From the NCBI GenBank assembly GCA_016178255.1, contig JACOTQ010000031.1:1-11823 (forward strand): 11,823 bases of DNA, given 5' to 3'. Shown here piece after piece: positions 1-6,629 of the stretch; positions within the stretch are counted from its first letter, which is position 1; every line of letters begins with the position of its first letter. The notes below the pieces were generated by a model. That model was not told where the DNA came from and did no database searches. It was given only the letters and a program-made list of their open reading frames with translations. This stretch comes from Candidatus Colwelliibacteriota bacterium. Its GTDB lineage: Bacteria > Patescibacteriota > Minisyncoccia > UBA6257 > Colwellbacteraceae. The translations under genes were made by a program, and so were the position numbers.

Positions 1-225
1 AACTCCGGATAGAGTTGCGGCTCCTGTGCCGCCTATGGAGACTGGTAATGGCCCCGGGGCGCCTGTGGGAGGTGCTCCGGTGGGATTGGTCCAGGCGAGA
101 ACATTGTTCAAAACAACAAGGCTTAGAAGCGCGAAGCTGAATATTATTGCAGCTGTTTTGTATGGTTTTCTCTGCGGTGGTTCTTTAGGTTTAATCTGAG
201 GGGTTTTTAAATTTAAGATATGCAT
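1..225 (-). CDS. Start of a secreted or membrane-anchored protein (partial)
   Basis: The gene starts at ATG 225 and stays open for 75 codons to the window edge, so its C-terminus is missing. The N-terminus is basic and proline-rich (about residues 7-23), followed by one hydrophobic segment at about 25-44 ending in VLA, which reads as a signal peptide or single anchor. After it comes a low-complexity stretch rich in Pro, Gly and Thr (WTNPTGAPPTGAPG, residues 45-58), then IGGTGAATLSGV, which resembles repeats in surface and tail-fibre-like proteins. Candidate phyla bacteria often have secreted proteins with this kind of Pro/Thr/Gly linker after the anchor. A -10/-35 pair lies just upstream. No catalytic domain is visible in the part present, so the function is not assigned. 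It follows the glycosyltransferase on the same strand, but its own promoter suggests separate transcription. Confidence 0.6.
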   Translation of the reverse strand, partial: MHILNLKTPQIKPKEPPQRKPYKTAAIIFSFALLSLVVLNNVLAWTNPTGAPPTGAPGPLPVSIGGTGAATLSGV

Positions 226-238
226 TCTTAGGCTTTAA

Positions 239-267
239 ATTATAGCTTAATGCCTAATTTCCCGCAA
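239..267 (-). promoter_or_regulatory. Putative sigma70-type promoter of the leftmost gene
   Basis: On the minus strand a perfect TATAAT lies at 244-239, with TTGCGG at 267-262 and a 17-nt spacer. The ATG at 225 is 13 nt beyond the -10, which implies a leader of only about 6 nt. The -35 matches the consensus at only three of six positions. Confidence 0.45.
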
Positions 268-282
268 AGCACACCGTGGACG

Positions 283-1644
283 TTAGATTGTCTTGCTTCT
301 CATTTTTGGAGTTACCCAGAATCCTAACCGTAATTTACCGCCCAACATCAATCTTGTTTGGGCTTCAAGCGCGGGCATTGCTCCGAAAATAATAAGAGTC
401 GCGGGCATCACTATCCATTGGATGAGGTACATAAAGTAGTGAATGGGGCGAAACCAATTCGGTTTGGGCGGTAGGAGGATAATCGCAAGAATTGCCGAGC
501 TTACAATTCCCACAGAGGTTAAAGTCAGCAAGAATCTCGTAATCTGCGGCAGATTGTAAGACAAAAGAGTTTTATTGAACTCCTCGCCTCCGAAGTACAG
601 CGGAAGCCATCCCAAAGCGAATATCATAAGCGCGTTGGTGGCCCACGAATGGAATGATTCTATGATATGGAAAGTCCAGTAAGCTTTTTTCCTTAAAGGA
701 ATTGATTTATTTTCGGTGAAGCCATAAAGCATATAAGGAATGTTTTCGACTCCCCAAGCCCAGCGCCGTTGTTGTTTGTAGACATTAGTCATCGTCTGCC
801 AAAACTTAGGCGCGACGTTCGCGTCCATCGAGACCGGATAAAAAAGCGGCACCACCCGCCAATTGCTATTGTAATGAAGGTAGCACTGCCAAAAGATGAG
901 GGAATCTTCGGAAACGTGGTTTGTCGCCCAGAAACCGATTTCGACCAACGCCTTAAACGGCATGGAGTGCGAAGAGAAAGTTGTGATTCTTTCTGGACGA
1001 GATTGATTCATCATGTGCCAGAAGGTGGAAGAAAAAGCGATGACGCGCGCCAAGGCGGGCGTTTCAAAAATGTTATTAGTGAAAAGCGGAATAGGCTGAT
1101 AGCTGGCTTGGTCGCGGTCGGTCTCGGATAAATAAGCGTAGGTAAGACGCGCGAAGTAATTCGGCAACACCTGCGTGTCCACATCAAATACCGAAACCAG
1201 AATTTTTTCATAAGGAAGTTTTAAGGGGTCAATAACAAGCTCTTTAACTTTTTTGCCCGCCCAAGTTTCGTTTGACCCTTTGCCGGCTAATTCGCCGGGC
1301 AGATTGGCGGGATGGCTCGTCACCAAAAAACGAAAGAAGCTCGCGCCGAACTCGGCCGAGATTCTTCTTGCTACTTCTTTTGCTTTTTCGCCCGCTCTTT
1401 CTTCAATCGCAAGGACTACTATAAGTTTGTCCTTAGGGTAATTGGACTTGGCTAAAGTTAAGAAACTTTCTCTCACCACCTCATGCGGTTCGTTATACAT
1501 CGGCAAAATTATTAAGTGGTAGAGCTCCTGCCAACCTGCTTCGCCGCCTTTGAGTTTTTCCAGCCAGTCATTTTTCAGGTATTCTTTCATTGTGGAAAAA
1601 GTCGAGCGGAGGTGGAAAGAAAAGTAGATAGATTTAAGAGACAT
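283..1644 (-). CDS. Family 2 membrane glycosyltransferase (cellulose-synthase-like)
   Basis: A 453-residue GT2 enzyme, expected to transfer a sugar from a nucleotide-sugar donor at the cytoplasmic face and possibly extrude the polymer. Visible motifs: the start of the Rossmann-like donor domain (LIILPMYNEP, residues 44-53), the metal-binding DxD (DVD, 154-156), the ED pair (246-247) that supplies the usual base, and QQRRW (291-295), the QxxRW signature of processive enzymes. At least three hydrophobic helices follow (about 325-350, 370-392 and 401-423). ATG 1644 is chosen because GGAAAGG sits 7 nt upstream; an in-frame TTG at 1668 would add eight residues. Oddly, the protein begins at what looks like the end of a helix (SLKSIYFSFHLRST), whereas relatives usually have membrane helices before the catalytic domain. 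A -10-like TATTAT lies at 1683-1678. Substrate unknown; likely cell-surface polysaccharide. Confidence 0.85.
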   Translation of the reverse strand: MSLKSIYFSFHLRSTFSTMKEYLKNDWLEKLKGGEAGWQELYHLIILPMYNEPHEVVRESFLTLAKSNYPKDKLIVVLAIEERAGEKAKEVARRISAEFGASFFRFLVTSHPANLPGELAGKGSNETWAGKKVKELVIDPLKLPYEKILVSVFDVDTQVLPNYFARLTYAYLSETDRDQASYQPIPLFTNNIFETPALARVIAFSSTFWHMMNQSRPERITTFSSHSMPFKALVEIGFWATNHVSEDSLIFWQCYLHYNSNWRVVPLFYPVSMDANVAPKFWQTMTNVYKQQRRWAWGVENIPYMLYGFTENKSIPLRKKAYWTFHIIESFHSWATNALMIFALGWLPLYFGGEEFNKTLLSYNLPQITRFLLTLTSVGIVSSAILAIILLPPKPNWFRPIHYFMYLIQWIVMPATLIIFGAMPALEAQTRLMLGGKLRLGFWVTPKMRSKTI

Positions 1645-1722
1645 GTTTGAGCCTTTCCATGCTACCAAAAATCGGATAATATTTAAATCGCCGAGTAGGC
1701 TTTGTTAGTGAAAGAGGGGCCT

Positions 1723-1750
1723 GCCCTCCGAAGCTTTAGCGAAGGAGGGC
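1723..1750. repeat. GC-rich REP-like palindrome abutting tRNA-Glu
   Basis: The arms GCCCTCC (1723-1729) and GGAGGGC (1744-1750) are perfect inverted repeats. Between them is a symmetric GAA/GAA mismatch (1730-1732 and 1741-1743) and an inner GCTTTAGC. The right arm runs 3 nt into the tRNA-Glu gene. It resembles dispersed palindromic (REP-type) units known from many bacteria; only one copy was noticed in this window. There is no T-tract after it, so a simple terminator is unlikely. Confidence 0.6.
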
Positions 1751-1819
1751 CTCATCGTCTAGCGGTTAGGACAACAGCTTTTCAAGCTGTGAACAGGGGT
1801 TCGACTCCCCTTGAGGCTA
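1748..1819 (+). tRNA. tRNA-Glu(UUC)
   Basis: A full cloverleaf can be drawn: acceptor GGCCTCA (1748-1754) with TGAGGCT (1812-1818), anticodon stem ACAGC/GCTGT with loop TTTTCAA and anticodon TTC (1781-1783), T stem AGGGG/CCCCT with loop TTCGACT, and discriminator A1819. The first acceptor pair is G1:U72, a wobble rather than the usual G-C. CCA is not encoded (the next bases are CAT), so a CCA-adding enzyme is needed. The 5' end is shared with the palindrome at 1723-1750, and tsaD begins 11 nt downstream, so the tRNA and tsaD may share a transcript. Confidence 0.93.
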
Positions 1820-1830
1820 CATTAATTTTA

Positions 1831-2841
1831 ATGAAATTGTTAGCAATCGAAACAAGCTGCGATGAGACCGCTTTCGCGGTTCTGGAGGCTAAGGGCGGGC
1901 TGAAATCCCCTAAATTGAAAGTGATTCAAAATCTGGTTGCATCCCAAATTAAAATCCACCGGCCATTTGGCGGGGTGGTGCCTAATCTTGCCAAGCGGGA
2001 ACATATTAAAAATCTGCCGATTCTTTTTAAGAAAATCGGAGACGTGGAAGATATGGACGTAATCGCGGTAACAGTCGGCCCGGGGCTTGAGCCGGCGCTT
2101 TGGACCGGGATTACTTTTGCTAAAGAAATTGCCAAAAAATACAAAAAGCCGCTTTTGGGCGCAAATCATTTAGAAGGACATTTATACAGCTTTCTTTTAC
2201 CATCTCAAAAGAGCAAGAATCCTAAGCGTGACAGAATGTTTCCGGCTATAGGGCTTGTGGTAAGCGGCGGGCATACAATCCTCCTCAAAATGGATTCATT
2301 AACAAAGTGGAGTAAAATCGGAGAGACAAGGGACGATGCGGTGGGAGAGGCCTATGACAAAGTCGCGAGGATGCTCAAGCTTCCCTATCCCGGTGGACCG
2401 GAGGTGGAGAAATTGGCCAAGTCGGGGAATCCCGATGCGATTAATTTCCCACGTCCGATGATTCACCATAAAAACTATGATTTCAGTTTTTCGGGAATAA
2501 AAACATCGGTTCTGTATTATCTTCGGGATAATCCTGACTGCAAACCGGCGGATGTCGCGGCATCATTTCAGAAAGCCGCGGTAGAAGTTCTGGTCGCTAA
2601 GGCCATGCGGGCGGCGAGAGAATACAGCGCGAAATCGGTGATACTCGCCGGAGGCGTCGCGGCTAATAAGTTTCTTAGGAAATCGCTTGAGAAAGAAACA
2701 TCAAAGACGGGCATTAAGCTTTTTGTCCCGGATTTTGATTTCAATACCGATAACGCCGCTATGATTGGGGCAGCAGCTTATATCAATGTATTAAAGAAGA
2801 AGAGATACAAACTTGTAGCAAGGGGGAATATGAATATTTAA
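1831..2841 (+). CDS. tsaD: tRNA N6-threonylcarbamoyladenosine transferase TsaD
   Basis: TsaD transfers the threonylcarbamoyl group from threonylcarbamoyl-AMP to A37 of tRNAs that read ANN codons, working with TsaB and TsaE in bacteria. The 336-residue protein is full length for the family. It shows the N-terminal ASKHA nucleotide-fold motif (AIETSCDETA, 5-14), GVVPNLAKREH (48-58), the metal-binding HLEGH (His113 and His117), SGGHT (145-149), the DDAVGEAYDKVARM segment (168-181), FSGIKT (219-224), GGVAAN (274-279) and the C-terminal DNAA (307-310). Start ATG 1831 is chosen because the protein there aligns with the family start; the frame stays open to 1702, but that extension would translate the tRNA-Glu gene. 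No Shine-Dalgarno is seen in the 11-nt gap after the tRNA. tRNA-Ser(GCU) at 9708 reads AGY codons, so it is an expected substrate. The stop overlaps the stop of a converging small ORF by 4 nt. Confidence 0.96.
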   Translation: MKLLAIETSCDETAFAVLEAKGGLKSPKLKVIQNLVASQIKIHRPFGGVVPNLAKREHIKNLPILFKKIGDVEDMDVIAVTVGPGLEPALWTGITFAKEIAKKYKKPLLGANHLEGHLYSFLLPSQKSKNPKRDRMFPAIGLVVSGGHTILLKMDSLTKWSKIGETRDDAVGEAYDKVARMLKLPYPGGPEVEKLAKSGNPDAINFPRPMIHHKNYDFSFSGIKTSVLYYLRDNPDCKPADVAASFQKAAVEVLVAKAMRAAREYSAKSVILAGGVAANKFLRKSLEKETSKTGIKLFVPDFDFNTDNAAMIGAAAYINVLKKKRYKLVARGNMNI

Positions 2842-3002
2842 ATTGTTATCAGGTGATCGCTTATCCAAACTCTAAGCTCGGAAATAACTTCGTCCTTTTT
2901 ATCCGGGGAAGATTCCGCGACATACAATGTCTTTCGTACAATTCGGTGGCACATCTTTTCCATCAGCTCTATATCTAAATAGTCCACTTTATTACTCGCC
3001 AA
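2838..3002 (-). CDS. Small hypothetical ORF downstream of an in-frame TAG
   Basis: A 54-codon open frame begins with TTG 3002 and ends in TAA, overlapping the tsaD stop by 4 nt tail to tail. It has the charged, helical look of a real small protein (for example DIELMEKMCHRIVRK, residues 10-24, and a C-terminal helix with VWISDHL). It lies in the same frame as the 57-codon ORF upstream, with only TAG TTT between them. It may therefore be a separate second gene starting at TTG 3002, GTG 2987 (GGCGAG 7 nt upstream) or ATG 2963, or the tail of a longer gene broken by a nonsense codon. No family is recognised and no start is convincing. Confidence 0.4.
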   Translation of the reverse strand: MASNKVDYLDIELMEKMCHRIVRKTLYVAESSPDKKDEVISELRVWISDHLITI

Positions 3003-3005
3003 AAA

Positions 3006-3179
3006 CTAAGCTTTGTCGTATTCAGCCAATTTATTGAAAACCTCCCGGTATTCCTTTATAGCCCGATTGGTTCCCTCTTCTACTCTCTTTTCTAGAATCT
3101 TCCTTCCGTTTCCATCAGAATCACGCTTATTACGAATGTTCTTTTTTGATTTAAAAAGTTCTCCTAGTAGCTTCTTCAT
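3006..3179 (-). CDS. Small basic hypothetical protein, 57 residues
   Basis: The ORF runs from ATG 3179 to TAG 3006-3008. The product is short, highly charged and predicted helical: a Lys/Arg-rich N-terminus (residues 2-31), then an acidic-basic helix with VEEGTNRAIKEYREVFNKLAEYD (in two pieces, about 33-43 and 44-55). There is no membrane segment and no recognised domain. The ATG has no nearby Shine-Dalgarno; an AAGGAA further upstream sits closer to another ATG in a different frame that soon stops. It is transcribed divergently from valS, with 79 nt between the two starts, and is followed in frame by the 54-codon ORF. The plus-strand ORF covering the same bases is low-complexity and is judged a shadow. 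Confidence 0.5.
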   Translation of the reverse strand: MKKLLGELFKSKKNIRNKRDSDGNGRKILEKRVEEGTNRAIKEYREVFNKLAEYDKA

Positions 3180-3233
3180 TTCTATAGTTTACCATAAATT
3201 TCCTTAAGAGCGATGTGGGGTGAAATTGTCTGC

Positions 3234-3250
3234 TATTCTATAGTAGAATA
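3234..3250. promoter_or_regulatory. Perfect palindrome over the valS -10 region
   Basis: TATTCTA (3234-3240), a 3-nt centre TAG, then TAGAATA (3244-3250) form an exact 7-bp inverted repeat. The right arm contains TAGAAT, a good -10 hexamer placed 9 nt before the valS ATG, and GTGAAA (3220-3225) is a weak -35 with an 18-nt spacer. It could be an operator, part of a bidirectional promoter shared with the minus-strand small ORF, or simply an AT-rich palindromic -10. Confidence 0.4.
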
Positions 3251-3258
3251 AGAAACAC

Positions 3259-5979
3259 ATGGATACTCGGTACGACCCTAAAGAAACTGAAGATAGAATT
3301 TATAAACGCTGGGAGGAATCCGGATTTTTCAATCCGGATGTTTGCGTGAAGCGCGGTGTGACCAAAAAGAATGCCAAACATTTTTCAATAGTTCTCCCGC
3401 CGCCTAATGTGACCGGCACGCTTCATATGGGACACGCGGCGATGCTTGCCATTGAAGACATTATGGTTCGGTATGAACGGATGAAAGGCAAAAAAACCCT
3501 CTGGCTTCCGGGAACCGACCACGCGGCTATCGCCACTCAATCCAAAGTTGAAGGAATAATTTATAAAAAAGAGGGCAAGACCCGATATGATTTAGGGCGG
3601 GAAGAGTTTTTGAGAAGGGTTGAAGAATTCGCCAAAGAAAGCCATGACGCGATTACGAACCAAGTTAGAAAAATGGGCTCCTCCGTTGATTGGAGCCGGG
3701 AAGCCTACACGCTCGATGCTAAAAGAAGCCGCGCCGTTGTAACCGCTTTCCAAAAAATGTACGACGACGGTCTAATCTATAGAGGCGCACGAATCGTCAA
3801 TTGGGACCCCAAAATGCAGACGACGGTTTCCGATGACGAGGTTGAAAGAGTTGAAGAAAAAGCGCCGTTTTACTATTTGAAGTACGGACCATTCACGATT
3901 GGCACCGCAAGACCGGAGACAAAATTCGGAGACAAATATGTTGTCGTACATCCGGCTGATAAAAGGTACAAAAAATACAAGCACGCCGAAAAGCTGAACT
4001 TGGAGTGGATTAACGGCCCTATTACCGCAACGGTCATAAAAGATAAGGCGGTGGATATGGGCTTCGGAACCGGCGTTATGACCATTACGCCCTGGCACGA
4101 CACGGTGGATTTTGAAATTGCGGAACGCCATAAGCTGGATAGAGAACAAATAATCGACAATAACGGGAAATTGTTGTCTATAGCCGGTGAATTCGCGGGG
4201 ATGCACATCAAAAAGGCTCGTCCGCTTATTGTTCAGAGACTCCAAGAAAAAGGACTGCTCGCAAAAACCGATGATTCTTACGTACATAACATAGCGACTA
4301 ACAGCCGCGGCGGCGGAATTATAGAACCCCAAATCAAAGAGCAATGGTTTGTAGATGTTAATAAAAAGTTCGTTATTAAAAAATCAAAAATCAAAGGCGT
4401 CAAAAGCGGTTCCAAGATAACGCTCAAGGAGATGATGAAGAAGGTGGTGGCGTCCAAGCAGATAGAAATAATTCCCAGAAGATTTGAAAAAACTTATTTC
4501 AGATGGATAAATAATTTACGAGATTGGTGCATCAGCCGCCAGATATGGTACGGCCACAGGATTCCGGTTTGGTACTGCGTTGCCTGCGGCACGCCGATTG
4601 TAAATCCGGTTATAAAATCAAAATGGTTTCTAATCAGGCACGGAGAAACCGACCATAACAAGGGAGAACGAATGGCTGGCCGCTTAGAAGCGTCTCTTAA
4701 CGAATCCGGAATCAGCCAAGCCCGTAAGGCCGCGGATGAACTTAAGAATCATAATATCGACCTAATTATCAGTTCGGATATGATGCGTTGCCGACAAACG
4801 GCGGAAATCATCGCGAAGGCAACGGGAGCCGAAATCGTTTACGAGAAGCAGCTTCGGGAGCAAAATCACGGCGAAGCGGAAGGAATGCTGCGAACGGAAG
4901 CTTTTGAAAAATATGGCGATACTTACAGTTATGAAGCGACTATTCCGGGCAGTGAAGGCTATAAAGACGTTGAGGAGCGAGCTTGGAAAGCCTTTTCCCA
5001 CCACAAGAAAAGCCATCACCATAGAAACGTTGTTATTGTTACCCACGGTGGGGTGATCCGAACGCTTGTAAAGCGCATCAGGAACTGGGATGTTGAACAG
5101 ATGCTTTCAACCCCTTCTATAAAAAATGCCGCGGCAATCGAACTCGACCTCGCTTCACAATGCGTCAAGTGTAAAGGCGACCTTTACGAGCAAGACACAG
5201 ACACATTAGATACATGGTTCTCTTCGGGACTTTGGACATTCTCGACTTTGGGATGGCCCGAAAACACCGATGATTTAAAAACATTCCATCCGACAAGCGT
5301 TATCGAAACCGGCTACGACATAATTTTCTTCTGGGTCGCGAGAATGATATTGATGACCGGAAATCTGCTGGGAGACGTGCCTTTTCGAAAAGTTTATATG
5401 CATGGCCTGGTAAGGGACGCAAGCGGAAGAAAGATGAGCAAGTCTCTTGGCAACATTATCGACCCCTTGGATTTGATTGAAAAGTACGGCGCCGACGCGA
5501 CAAGACTTTCTTTAATCATTGGCTCTGCGGCCGGCAACGATATGAAGTTGTCGGAAGACAAGGTCCGGGGGTACAGAAACTTCTCCACTAAAATATGGAA
5601 CGCGAGCCGATTTGTTTTGATGAATTATAAGCCGAGTAAAGTTAAACCGAAATTTACCGCGAAAGATAAGAAAAATATTGAAGAGCTGGGGAAAATAAAA
5701 AAGAGGGTTGCGAAATACTTGGAGGCGTTTGATTTCAATCACGCGGCGGAGGTTTTATATCATTACTTCTGGCACACTTTCGCGGATAAAATCATTGAGT
5801 CCGCAAAACCTCGTTTGAATTCGGAAAACTTAAGCGATAAAGCGGCGGCCCAGGTTGTTTTGATGACAATTCTTAAAGAATCCGTTAAGATGCTTCATCC
5901 GTTTATCCCGTTTGTAACTGAAGAGGTTTGGAGCCGCCTGCCTGGCGATAAAAAAATACTGATGGCGGAAAAATGGTAG
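3259..5979 (+). CDS. valS: Valyl-tRNA synthetase with an embedded histidine-phosphatase domain
   Basis: ValRS attaches valine to tRNA-Val and edits mischarged threonine. The 906-residue protein has the class I signature HMGH (56-59), the CP1 editing domain (about 200-350, with TARPET 216-221 and TPWHD 277-281), the RDWCISRQIWYGHRIPVWY core (421-439), DTDTLDTWFSSGLW (646-659), KMSKS (725-729) and a helical anticodon-binding region (about 770-906). The zinc knuckle is split: C440xxC443 and C635xxC638 are separated by about 190 residues, of which about 453-632 form a PhoE/phosphoglycerate-mutase-type phosphatase with R460-H461-G462, R510, E534 and H596. The protein stops soon after FIPFVTEEVW (883-891), so the usual C-terminal coiled-coil arm is absent; without the insert, the synthetase is only about 715 residues. 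Its stop overlaps prsW by 7 nt. No strong Shine-Dalgarno; a TAGAAT lies 9 nt before the ATG. Confidence 0.95.
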   Translation: MDTRYDPKETEDRIYKRWEESGFFNPDVCVKRGVTKKNAKHFSIVLPPPNVTGTLHMGHAAMLAIEDIMVRYERMKGKKTLWLPGTDHAAIATQSKVEGIIYKKEGKTRYDLGREEFLRRVEEFAKESHDAITNQVRKMGSSVDWSREAYTLDAKRSRAVVTAFQKMYDDGLIYRGARIVNWDPKMQTTVSDDEVERVEEKAPFYYLKYGPFTIGTARPETKFGDKYVVVHPADKRYKKYKHAEKLNLEWINGPITATVIKDKAVDMGFGTGVMTITPWHDTVDFEIAERHKLDREQIIDNNGKLLSIAGEFAGMHIKKARPLIVQRLQEKGLLAKTDDSYVHNIATNSRGGGIIEPQIKEQWFVDVNKKFVIKKSKIKGVKSGSKITLKEMMKKVVASKQIEIIPRRFEKTYFRWINNLRDWCISRQIWYGHRIPVWYCVACGTPIVNPVIKSKWFLIRHGETDHNKGERMAGRLEASLNESGISQARKAADELKNHNIDLIISSDMMRCRQTAEIIAKATGAEIVYEKQLREQNHGEAEGMLRTEAFEKYGDTYSYEATIPGSEGYKDVEERAWKAFSHHKKSHHHRNVVIVTHGGVIRTLVKRIRNWDVEQMLSTPSIKNAAAIELDLASQCVKCKGDLYEQDTDTLDTWFSSGLWTFSTLGWPENTDDLKTFHPTSVIETGYDIIFFWVARMILMTGNLLGDVPFRKVYMHGLVRDASGRKMSKSLGNIIDPLDLIEKYGADATRLSLIIGSAAGNDMKLSEDKVRGYRNFSTKIWNASRFVLMNYKPSKVKPKFTAKDKKNIEELGKIKKRVAKYLEAFDFNHAAEVLYHYFWHTFADKIIESAKPRLNSENLSDKAAAQVVLMTILKESVKMLHPFIPFVTEEVWSRLPGDKKILMAEKW
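4615..5154 (+). other. Histidine-phosphatase domain inserted in the ValRS zinc knuckle
   Basis: This in-frame segment of valS encodes residues about 453-632. It begins KWFLIRHGETDHN and has the full histidine-phosphatase catalytic set: RHG (460-462; His461 would be the phosphorylated residue), the SSDMMRCRQTAEII arginine region (505-518; R510), E534 in LREQNHGEAEG, and the second histidine H596 in VVIVTHGGVIRT. About 180 residues is a normal size for a complete single domain of this superfamily. The boundaries are judged from where ValRS similarity stops and resumes, so they are accurate only to several residues. Confidence 0.9.
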
Positions 5980-6629
5980 TTCTTAAGGCCATTGCTCCGC
6001 TTTTAGGATTTTTGCCGTCTTTAGCCTGGCTGGTATTTTTCAGACTCGAGGACCGTCTTCATCCGGAACCGAAAAAAATGGCCGCCAAGGTTTTTATAGC
6101 GGGGGCGCTTTCGGCCGTAGCGGCAAGCTTAGTCCAACTATCTCTCCAAAAAACGTTTAAAGCTAACAATATCGGGATCGGTGAAGAGAGCGCGGCATAT
6201 TTCCTGATATTGGCCTCTATAGAAGAGCTTATTAAGTTTGCCGCGGTTTACTTCACCATCCGCAAAAGCAAATTTTTCGACGAGCCGGTAGATGCCATGA
6301 TTTACATGATTACCGCGGCCTTGGGCTTTGCCGCGCTTGAAAACGCGTTTTTTCTTTTCGCTGCGGGCTCAAGTGGTCTTCTTGAGATAATAGTTTTACG
6401 GTCGGTGGGCGCGACACTGTTGCACGCCATAGCTTCAGGGTTCATCGGCTTTTACTGGGCGAAGAAAAGGCTTGTAGAGGGTATCATCATCGCCGTCATT
6501 CTCCATACCGGGTTTAATTATCTGATTCTCCAGTTTGAAAGCGCTCCCATATACGCGACCTCCATTCTGATTTTTGCATCCTTCTTTCTTTTCTACGATT
6601 TTGATATAATAAAAGGCAATGAAACTTAA
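5973..6629 (+). CDS. PrsW-family intramembrane metalloprotease
   Basis: A 218-residue polytopic membrane protein of the PrsW (M82) family, related to CPBP/Rce1-type proteases. Family members cut membrane proteins within or near the bilayer; Bacillus PrsW cleaves the anti-sigma factor RsiW. Visible motifs: EDRLHPEP (26-33) after the first helix, the EExxK motif EELIK (84-88), the EPVDAMIYMITAALGFAALEN region (104-124 in two pieces) with GFxxxEN, a histidine in LLHAIASGF (H151), and a last histidine in LHTGFNY (H178). About six hydrophobic segments are seen. ATG 5973 is preceded by GGCGG with a 4-nt gap and overlaps the valS stop by 7 nt, so translation is probably coupled. The C-terminus overlaps hsp20 by 11 nt. 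The substrate is unknown: no sigma or anti-sigma gene lies nearby, and the neighbouring Hsp20 hints only loosely at envelope stress. Confidence 0.88.
   Translation: MVVLKAIAPLLGFLPSLAWLVFFRLEDRLHPEPKKMAAKVFIAGALSAVAASLVQLSLQKTFKANNIGIGEESAAYFLILASIEELIKFAAVYFTIRKSKFFDEPVDAMIYMITAALGFAALENAFFLFAAGSSGLLEIIVLRSVGATLLHAIASGFIGFYWAKKRLVEGIIIAVILHTGFNYLILQFESAPIYATSILIFASFFLFYDFDIIKGNET
6603..6610 (+). promoter_or_regulatory. Extended -10 element before hsp20
   Basis: TGATATAAT (6602-6610, with TG one base before TATAAT) is a perfect extended -10 inside the 3' end of prsW. It ends 8 nt before the hsp20 ATG, so a transcript from it would be nearly leaderless. No good -35 is seen. The bases also encode Asp-Ile-Ile of PrsW, so coincidence is possible. 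An internal promoter would let the chaperone be expressed apart from valS-prsW. Confidence 0.4.

Noticed and set aside
769..1131. Plus-strand ORF of 120 codons
   Set aside because: It lies opposite the glycosyltransferase, whose motifs are clear; its composition is arginine-rich shadow sequence.
1702..1830. In-frame N-terminal extension of tsaD
   Set aside because: It would translate through tRNA-Glu; the family start matches ATG 1831.
3013..3207. Plus-strand ORF of 64 codons
   Set aside because: Ser/Phe-rich low-complexity frame opposite the more protein-like minus-strand small ORF.
3772..4344. Minus-strand ORF of 190 codons
   Set aside because: It lies opposite the conserved editing domain of valS and shows no domain or start signal of its own.
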